DNA from: XYB1-FULL-44-23 sp964441445
Lineage (GTDB): Bacteria; Patescibacteriota; Microgenomatia; CAZETR01; Amesbacteraceae
Direction of reading: 5' to 3'
Assembly (NCBI GenBank): GCA_964441445.1
Contig: CAYTYO010000035.1
Span: forward strand, 1 to 5,933
Length of the DNA: 5,933 nt
The position numbers were made by a program, and so were the translations under genes. Numbering within the stretch: the first letter of the stretch is position 1; each line of letters begins with the position of its first letter. This document shows, piece by piece, positions 1 to 4,860 of the stretch. The notes beneath the pieces are model-generated. The model saw only the letters and a list, made by a program, of their open reading frames with translations, searched no databases and was not told the DNA's origin.

Positions 1-492
1 GGTGTCATTGGCCATGAACTCTCGCACGTAGCCAACTACGACATTCGCCTTATGTCTATAGTGACTGTCATGGTGGGCATAATCACCCTATTAGGAGACT
101 GGTTTATCCGTTCTTCCTGGTTCGGCGGCCGCAGTCGTTCAGATAGGGAAGACAAAGGTTCAGGCGGTTTGTTCATAATCATTGGTTTAATTCTAGCCGT
201 GCTTTCACCTATAATAGCCAAGCTTATCCAGCTTGCAATTTCTCGTAGACGTGAGTATTTCGCAGATGCCGCTTCGGCTAAATTGACCAGACAGCCGGCA
301 GGTTTAGCCTCAGCGTTACGTAAATTGTCCCAGGATCGTGAACCTCTTGAAGCCGCTAACAAGGCTACAGCGCATCTGTATATCACCAATCCGCTAAAAA
401 ACCGCCACGATGCCATAGGTTGGTTTGCTGGCCTATTCAATACCCACCCCCCCATTGGAGATCGCATCCGAATTCTCGAGCAAATGTCATAA
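1..492 (+). CDS. htpX: Protease HtpX homolog (M48 family), 3' part only
   Basis: Frame 1 is open from the first base to TAA at 490-492, giving the last 163 residues of a membrane zinc metalloprotease. The zinc site is visible: HELSH (HExxH) at fragment residues 5-9, and the third ligand Glu85 in the REYFAD motif, 76 residues after the second His, close to the E. coli HtpX spacing. Two hydrophobic segments at about residues 18-36 and 56-80 lie between these ligands, as in HtpX. The C-terminal THPPIGDRI motif is also typical. From the usual family length of about 290 residues, roughly 125 N-terminal residues, including the first membrane segments, lie upstream of the window. HtpX is an inner-membrane protease that cleaves misfolded membrane proteins with its active site facing the cytoplasm. 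The following gene is clpB, so two stress-proteostasis genes are adjacent. An ATG at 52 lies after the HExxH motif and cannot be the true start. Confidence 0.93.
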   Translation, partial: GVIGHELSHVANYDIRLMSIVTVMVGIITLLGDWFIRSSWFGGRSRSDREDKGSGGLFIIIGLILAVLSPIIAKLIQLAISRRREYFADAASAKLTRQPAGLASALRKLSQDREPLEAANKATAHLYITNPLKNRHDAIGWFAGLFNTHPPIGDRIRILEQMS

Positions 493-522
493 TCTGTCCT
501 TAAGGCCTGTAATAATCACCCG

Positions 523-549
523 TTGGCACTTCAACTCTCCGTTTGCTAA
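523..549. promoter_or_regulatory. CIRCE-like HrcA operator upstream of clpB
   Basis: The CIRCE consensus is TTAGCACTC-N9-GAGTGCTAA. Here the left arm TTGGCACTT (523-531) matches 7/9, the spacer is exactly 9 bases (532-540), and the right arm GTTTGCTAA (541-549) matches 7/9, 14/18 in total. It sits just upstream of the extended -10 box at 554-562 and covers the place of the -35 region, where HrcA binding would block RNA polymerase. CIRCE control of clpB is known in several bacteria. The site is degenerate and its two arms pair imperfectly with each other, so this is a good candidate rather than a certainty. No hrcA gene is in the window. Confidence 0.55.
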
Positions 550-553
550 GTTC

Positions 554-562
554 TGATATACT
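554..562 (+). promoter_or_regulatory. Extended -10 promoter of clpB, predicting a leaderless mRNA
   Basis: TG-A-TATACT is an extended -10 box (TGn plus a 5/6 match to TATAAT). No good -35 hexamer lies 16-18 bases upstream, as is common for extended -10 promoters. Eight bases separate the box from the clpB ATG at 571, so transcription would begin at or within about two bases of the start codon. The mRNA would then be leaderless or nearly so, which fits the lack of any Shine-Dalgarno motif. The same layout recurs before gatC. Confidence 0.6.
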
Positions 563-570
563 CAAGATGT

Positions 571-3138
571 ATGGATTTAAGTCATTTGACCGAGTTACTT
601 CGGCTTACAATACAAAAAAGTTTTGCGGCAGCAGACACTGCCCACAATCCGGAAGTTACAGACCTACACGTACTGCAATCGTTGCTCGAAAACACTGACA
701 GTATTGGTTTTCAGGCCTTCAGTCGGATACAGCCGGACCTGTCAAGTCTACTAAACATTTTGAATTCTGAAATTTCCCGACTCCCGGTCATTTCTGAGGG
801 CAATAAAGTACAACTAAGCCAAAAACTTCAGGAAGTTCTGAACACGGGTCAACAGGAAGCAAAAAATCTAGGTGATACTTACTTAAGTAGCGAGCACATC
901 ATATTAGCACTCCTCTTGACAGATTGCCAAAGTTCGGTTATTCTCAAAAAATCTGGTTTGACGTATGAAAAAATCAAACCAATTATCATTTCTTTAAGAG
1001 GTTCTCAAAAAGCTATGGACGAAAACGCTGAAACTAAATACAACGTGCTGCAAAAATTTACCCAAAATCTTACTAAGCTCGCTTCCGCCGGGAAATTGGA
1101 CCCGGTAATAGGTCGAGATGAAGAAATAAGACGCGTCATGCAGATCCTTTCCCGTCGCACCAAGAACAATCCTGTGTTAATCGGAGACCCTGGAGTTGGG
1201 AAGACGGCAATAGTTGAGGGCCTAGCCCAGAGAATGATCGCCGGAGATGTTCCGGAGACCCTTAAAAACAAACAACTTCTCTCCCTCGACCTGGCCAGTG
1301 TTCTGGCAGGAGCGAAATTTCGGGGTGAATTTGAGGATAGGCTAAAAGCTATTCTCAAAGAAATTGAAGAGGGAACCGGCAAATACATTCTATTTATTGA
1401 CGAATTACACACATTGGTGGGTGCAGGCGCAGCTGAAGGTGCAGTGGACGCGGCTAATATTCTCAAACCAGCCTTAGCCAGGGGACTACTTCATGCCATA
1501 GGAGCCACCACACTTAAAGAATATCGCCTTCACATAGAAAAGGATGCTGCTTTGGAACGGCGCTTCCAACCCGTCATTGTTGACCAGCCAGGCACGGAGG
1601 ACAGCGTGGCTATACTTCGCGGACTAAAGGAGCGCTATGAATTACACCACGGCGTTCGCATAACTGACGATGCTATTGTGGCTGCAGTCAACCTTTCTCA
1701 GCGGTATATTCCCGACCGGTTTCTACCCGATAAGGCTATTGATCTAATTGATGAAGCGACAAGCGGGCTCCGGATGGATATTGACTCAGAACCGTCCGAT
1801 CTCGACGCCATGAAAAGACGTGCAACTCAAATAGAAATTGAGCTCGCGGCATTAAAGCGTGAAAAGGGAACCTCTATCAATCAAAGGCGCGAAGATTTGC
1901 AAAAACAACTTGCCGAACTTAAGGAGACTTCATCCGCATGGCAGCTTAAGTGGACTAACCAAAAGCAACTAATAAGTCAAATTCAAAAACTTAGAGCCCA
2001 GCGTGATGAAAGACGTACCGAGCTGGAAAAGGCCGAGCGCGATATCCAATTAGAAAAAGCCGCCGAAATTAAATATGGTTTCCTGCCGGAAATCGAAAAA
2101 AAATTATCAACCGCTGAAGCTGAGTGGCGAAAAGTTGCTAATGAGGATCGTTTGCTTCGCGAAGAAGTGACTGAGGAAGATGTGGCTAAAGTCGTTTCGC
2201 GCTGGACTGGAATTCCTGTCAGCCGTTTAGTCAGTTCTGAAAAACATAAACTTACCCACCTGGAAGGCGAAATTGCCAAGCGAATAGTCGGTCAGGAGGA
2301 AGCAGTTAAAGAGGTCGCCAATGCCATTCGGCGTTCTCGAGCTGGAATATCCGAAGAAAATCGACCGATTGCATCATTTATATTCTTAGGGCCAACGGGT
2401 GTTGGCAAGACCGAGTTAGCCAGAAGTTTAGCTGACGTGTTATTCAATGATGAAAACGCGCTGATCAGAATAGACCTATCTGAATATCAGGAAAAACATT
2501 CGGTTGCCAGGCTCATTGGCGCACCTCCTGGTTATGTCGGTTTTGATGAAGGTGGACAATTAACCGAAGCGGTACGTCGTCGACCCTACTCGGTAATTCT
2601 GTTTGATGAGTTAGAGAAAGCTCATCCCGACGTATTTAACCTCTTCCTACAAGTTTTGGACGACGGTCGGCTTACTGACGGGAAGGGGAGAGTTGTGAAT
2701 TTTAAAAATTCAATCATCATTATGACTAGCAACCTTGGTTCAAACTTAATAGTCGCAGGTGGTGAAAAAACTAAAGATAAATTATGGGAGCTGCTTCGTG
2801 CGACCTTCAAGCCGGAGTTCCTAAATCGTGTAGATCAAATTATAGTTTTTGACCAACTGACACCGGATCAACTAGAGAAGATTGTCGATATTCAGCTTGA
2901 TTTGGTAACCACCCGACTGGCAAAACAGAATATTAAATTGGATATAACCAAATCAGCCAAACAATTATTAGTCAAATCTGGGTACGATCCTGCGTACGGC
3001 GCCCGGCCACTAAAACGAGCTATCCAGGATTATTTATTAGACGATTTAGCCTTGCAAATAATTGACGGCAAAATTGTCCCTGGGAATACGGTAAAAGTTG
3101 ACGCTCAAAAAGATAAATTCATAATACGTCCTGTCTAG
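571..3138 (+). CDS. clpB: Chaperone ClpB, ATP-dependent protein disaggregase
   Basis: This 855-residue protein is a full-length Hsp100 AAA+ disaggregase (E. coli ClpB has 857). As a cytosolic hexamer it threads aggregated proteins through its pore and works with DnaK/DnaJ/GrpE. Domains in order: Clp N-domain (about 1-145); NBD1 with Walker A GDPGVGKT (205-212, Lys211), pore loop KFRGEFE (Phe250), Walker B with Asp277-Glu278 and arginine fingers Arg330-Arg331; a long coiled-coil M-domain (about 408-530); and NBD2 with Walker A GPTGVGKT (607-614, Lys613), pore loop GAPPGYVG, Walker B Asp679-Glu680, arginine finger Arg753 and sensor-2 GARPLKR (Arg812). The long M-domain and the lack of a ClpP-binding IGF/IGL loop separate it from ClpC and ClpA. 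ATG 571 is the first in-frame ATG after a stop at 547-549 and gives the normal N-terminus. No Shine-Dalgarno motif is present. The usual pore-loop Tyr is Phe here, a conservative change. Heat-shock control is suggested by CIRCE-like sites upstream and inside the gene. Confidence 0.97.
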   Translation: MDLSHLTELLRLTIQKSFAAADTAHNPEVTDLHVLQSLLENTDSIGFQAFSRIQPDLSSLLNILNSEISRLPVISEGNKVQLSQKLQEVLNTGQQEAKNLGDTYLSSEHIILALLLTDCQSSVILKKSGLTYEKIKPIIISLRGSQKAMDENAETKYNVLQKFTQNLTKLASAGKLDPVIGRDEEIRRVMQILSRRTKNNPVLIGDPGVGKTAIVEGLAQRMIAGDVPETLKNKQLLSLDLASVLAGAKFRGEFEDRLKAILKEIEEGTGKYILFIDELHTLVGAGAAEGAVDAANILKPALARGLLHAIGATTLKEYRLHIEKDAALERRFQPVIVDQPGTEDSVAILRGLKERYELHHGVRITDDAIVAAVNLSQRYIPDRFLPDKAIDLIDEATSGLRMDIDSEPSDLDAMKRRATQIEIELAALKREKGTSINQRREDLQKQLAELKETSSAWQLKWTNQKQLISQIQKLRAQRDERRTELEKAERDIQLEKAAEIKYGFLPEIEKKLSTAEAEWRKVANEDRLLREEVTEEDVAKVVSRWTGIPVSRLVSSEKHKLTHLEGEIAKRIVGQEEAVKEVANAIRRSRAGISEENRPIASFIFLGPTGVGKTELARSLADVLFNDENALIRIDLSEYQEKHSVARLIGAPPGYVGFDEGGQLTEAVRRRPYSVILFDELEKAHPDVFNLFLQVLDDGRLTDGKGRVVNFKNSIIIMTSNLGSNLIVAGGEKTKDKLWELLRATFKPEFLNRVDQIIVFDQLTPDQLEKIVDIQLDLVTTRLAKQNIKLDITKSAKQLLVKSGYDPAYGARPLKRAIQDYLLDDLALQIIDGKIVPGNTVKVDAQKDKFIIRPV
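904..930. promoter_or_regulatory. CIRCE-like element inside clpB
   Basis: Within the N-domain coding region, TTAGCACTC (904-912) matches the CIRCE left arm 9/9. It is followed by exactly 9 bases (913-921) and then GATTGCCAA (922-930), a 7/9 match to the right arm, 16/18 in total and better than the site in front of the gene. The left arm falls on codons for the conserved Ile-Leu-Ala-Leu stretch of Clp N-domains, so part of the match may come from protein constraint. The right arm encodes Asp-Cys-Gln, which I do not regard as conserved. It overlaps the TTGACA box of a candidate internal promoter. Confidence 0.45.
916..944 (+). promoter_or_regulatory. Candidate internal promoter within clpB
   Basis: A perfect -35 hexamer TTGACA (916-921) is followed, after an ideal 17-base spacer, by TATTCT (939-944), a 4/6 match to the -10 consensus. 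Transcription would start near 951, giving a leader of about 64 bases before the in-frame ATG at 1015. The -35 box lies inside the CIRCE-like element at 904-930, the geometry expected of an HrcA-repressed promoter. It could drive a short ClpB form or just add downstream transcription. The weak -10 keeps confidence modest. Confidence 0.35.
996..1017 (+). other. Possible internal start for an N-domain-less ClpB (Met149)
   Basis: ATG at 1015-1017 is in frame and encodes residue 149, in the linker between the N-domain and NBD1. Starting here would give a 707-residue protein keeping both ATPase domains and the M-domain. E. coli clpB is known to make a short isoform from an internal start at Val149, so the position coincides. 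A purine stretch AAGAGG (996-1001) lies upstream, but its 13-base gap to the ATG is longer than optimal. Use of this start is an inference from position. Confidence 0.3.
3098..3125 (+). promoter_or_regulatory. Possible upstream promoter for gatCA at the 3' end of clpB
   Basis: TTGACG (3098-3103, 5/6 to TTGACA) and CATAAT (3120-3125, 5/6 to TATAAT) are separated by 16 bases inside the last codons of clpB. Transcription would start near 3132 and leave a leader of about 45 bases before gatC. The first T of the -10 box, normally important, is C here. It competes with, or adds to, the extended -10 promoter at 3160-3168. Confidence 0.3.
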
Positions 3139-3139
3139 C

Positions 3140-3168
3140 TTCAATTCATCAAATTCCCATGCTATAGT
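3140..3168 (+). promoter_or_regulatory. Extended -10 promoter of gatC, predicting a leaderless mRNA
   Basis: TG-C-TATAGT (3160-3168) is an extended -10 box with a 5/6 hexamer. A weak -35 candidate TTCAAT (3140-3145, 3/6) lies at a 17-base spacing. Eight bases separate the -10 box from the gatC ATG at 3177, the same distance as at clpB, so the transcript would begin at or next to the start codon. This promoter occupies nearly all of the 38-base clpB-gatC gap, and no terminator hairpin is seen there, so read-through from clpB remains possible. Confidence 0.55.
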
Positions 3169-3176
3169 CAATTTGT

Positions 3177-3458
3177 ATGGACGTGAAGCATATTGCAAAT
3201 CTGGCCAATCTTCCTGTATCTCCGGAGGAAGAAGATAAATTTGCTTCCCAATTTTCCCAAACTCTTAAAACAATTAGCTTAATAGATGAACTGGATACTT
3301 CCCAGGTATCTCCCACATATCAAGTAACCGGACTAACCAACGTTACTCGCGCGGATAAAATAGATAAAAGCAGAATTATTCCTCAAAAGCTTGTCCTGTC
3401 GCAATCGCATTCAGTTTACAAGGATTTTGTAGTTGTTCCCCGGATTATCGATGAGTAA
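3177..3458 (+). CDS. gatC: Asp/Glu-tRNA amidotransferase subunit C
   Basis: This 93-residue protein matches GatC in length and in pattern: an N-terminal helix of the form HIANLANLPVSPEEEDKF, then a DELDT segment, then the LTNVTRAD motif (family usually LTNVxRxD), and a C-terminal VVPRIIDE close to the family VPRIIE ending. GatC wraps around GatA and GatB and stabilises the GatCAB complex, which converts Glu-tRNA(Gln) to Gln-tRNA(Gln) and/or Asp-tRNA(Asn) to Asn-tRNA(Asn) in the cytoplasm. ATG 3177 gives the expected N-terminus; no Shine-Dalgarno motif precedes it. Its end overlaps the gatA start by 8 bases, supporting coupled translation of two subunits needed together. Identification rests on short conserved motifs plus the neighbouring gatA. 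Confidence 0.93.
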   Translation: MDVKHIANLANLPVSPEEEDKFASQFSQTLKTISLIDELDTSQVSPTYQVTGLTNVTRADKIDKSRIIPQKLVLSQSHSVYKDFVVVPRIIDE

Positions 3459-4860
3459 ACCGCTTAACAGTCTCACACTTACAGAAGCATTAACCGGGCT
3501 TAAAAACCGGGATTTTTCCAGTCGGGAACTAGTCACTGCCTGCTTAACACAAATAGAAAAATACGATCGAAAAATCCACTCTTTTCTATCACTTAACCCG
3601 GAAGCTCTAAAGCAAGCTGATGCAGCCGATAAACGTTTGCTCCAGGGAGATGCTCTGCCGCTTACCGGAATCCCCATTGCCGTAAAAGATAATTTCTTAA
3701 CAGTCGAATTACCAACAACTGCATCTTCATTCGTTCTTGCTGGTTACCTTCCTCATTATGAATCAACTGTGACAAGCAAGCTTTCAGCTGCAGGATCAAT
3801 TCTGCTTGGCAAAACCAACATGGATGCCTGGGCTCACGGTTCTTCAACGGAAACTTCGGATTTTGGCCCAACTTTAAACCCTTGGAACACTGATCACCTA
3901 CCTGGTGGTTCATCTGGTGGTTCAGCTGCAGCGGTTGCTGCTGACATGTGTATTGCCGGAATTGGCAGTGAAACAGCCGGCAGTGTCCGGCAGCCAGCGG
4001 CGTGGTGCGGTGTCACCGGTTTTAAACCAACCTATGGTAGGGTTAGCCGATACGGCGTTATCGCAATGGCATCCTCCACGGATTCCCCAGGCCCCTTAGT
4101 TAAAGCAGCTGAGGATGCTACTATTCTGACCAAAATTATTTCCGGTCAGGATCCTTTTGATGCCACCAGCTCACCACGTTCAGTTACGGAGATAGATCCC
4201 TCTACTGTCGATGTATCTGGTTTACGTATAGGCATAGCCAAGGATTATCTGCTTGAAAATATGCGCTCGGACGTAAAACAGTTAATTCGCGCGGCTGCTG
4301 ATCAGTTTTCCAAATTAGGGGCAAAAATCAGTGAAGTTTCGCTTATCGATCCTAAATATTCAATTGGTGTTTATACTATTGTTCAAAGAAGCGAAGTTTC
4401 ATCTAACTTAGCCAGGTTTGATGGAATTCGCTACGGACACGGTCGGGAAAGATTTGGTGATGAAGCCAAAAGACGCATTATGCTTGGAACATATGCCTTG
4501 TCATCGGGTTATTACGATCAATATTACTCTAAGGCTCAAAAAGTTCGCACCCTCATTATCGATGATTTTAAACGCGCCTTTTCCCAAGTTGATTTGATCT
4601 TAGGACCAACCTCGCCGGGACCGGCCTTAAAGGTTGGTGCCAGTAAGGATCAACCTATGTTTGGAGAAATGGAAGACGTTTTGGTAGAACCCTCCAGCAT
4701 AGCCGGTCTTACTGGAATAAGTATTCCGTGCGGATTTGTTGATAAACTTCCAATTGGCCTGCAAATTATTGGACCTCAGTTTGGAGAAAGCCAAGTGCTT
4801 TCTGCAGCTCTCGCTTATCAACGAGCCACAGCCTGGCAACATGAAAGACCATCCCTTTAA
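3451..4860 (+). CDS. gatA: Asp/Glu-tRNA amidotransferase subunit A (glutaminase)
   Basis: This 469-residue protein is an amidase-signature enzyme that hydrolyses glutamine and supplies ammonia to GatB for tRNA-dependent amidation. The Ser-cisSer-Lys triad is intact: Lys79 in AVKDNF, Ser154 in GGSSGGS and Ser178 in AGSVRQPA. These numbers equal those I recall for Staphylococcus aureus GatA. Other family landmarks are GFKPTYGRVSRYGV, RRIMLGTYALSSGYYD and PIGLQIIGP. I chose ATG 3451 because it gives this register and an ATGAGTAA overlap with the gatC stop; a TTG at 3433 would add six unlikely residues. Oddities: the usual SDTGGS around the nucleophile reads SETAGS (Glu174, Ala176), and about 14 residues are missing after RYGH (327-330), which accounts for the length below about 485. 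A generic amidase is unlikely given the adjacent gatC. gatB is not in the window. Confidence 0.95.
   Translation: MSKPLNSLTLTEALTGLKNRDFSSRELVTACLTQIEKYDRKIHSFLSLNPEALKQADAADKRLLQGDALPLTGIPIAVKDNFLTVELPTTASSFVLAGYLPHYESTVTSKLSAAGSILLGKTNMDAWAHGSSTETSDFGPTLNPWNTDHLPGGSSGGSAAAVAADMCIAGIGSETAGSVRQPAAWCGVTGFKPTYGRVSRYGVIAMASSTDSPGPLVKAAEDATILTKIISGQDPFDATSSPRSVTEIDPSTVDVSGLRIGIAKDYLLENMRSDVKQLIRAAADQFSKLGAKISEVSLIDPKYSIGVYTIVQRSEVSSNLARFDGIRYGHGRERFGDEAKRRIMLGTYALSSGYYDQYYSKAQKVRTLIIDDFKRAFSQVDLILGPTSPGPALKVGASKDQPMFGEMEDVLVEPSSIAGLTGISIPCGFVDKLPIGLQIIGPQFGESQVLSAALAYQRATAWQHERPSL

Noticed and set aside
447..453. Run of seven C in htpX as a phase-variation tract or sequencing frameshift
   Set aside because: The frame stays intact through the tract and continues into the expected THPPIGDRI C-terminus. 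The run is short and part of it encodes Pro-Pro.
36..467. A 143-codon open frame on the minus strand opposite htpX
   Set aside because: It lies wholly opposite a clear protease coding region with an HExxH motif, and its translation resembles no family I know. It is a shadow frame.
498..505. CCTTAAGG palindrome after the htpX stop as a terminator stem
   Set aside because: The palindrome has no loop or usable stem and no T-tract follows, so it cannot be called an intrinsic terminator.
567..569. ATG at 567 just before the clpB start
   Set aside because: It is out of frame with clpB and leads into no recognisable protein.
1005..2810. Three minus-strand open frames opposite clpB (1005-1466, 1983-2279, 2622-2810)
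   Set aside because: All lie opposite strongly conserved ClpB domains and have low-complexity, Ser/Arg-rich translations typical of antisense shadows.
571..3138. ClpC or ClpA identity for the large AAA+ protein
   Set aside because: The M-domain is about 120 residues, as in ClpB, and no IGF/IGL ClpP-binding loop is visible in NBD2.
3433..3450. TTG at 3433 as the gatA start
   Set aside because: It would add six residues with no family support and a longer overlap with gatC. ATG 3451 gives the standard overlap and the expected catalytic residue numbering.
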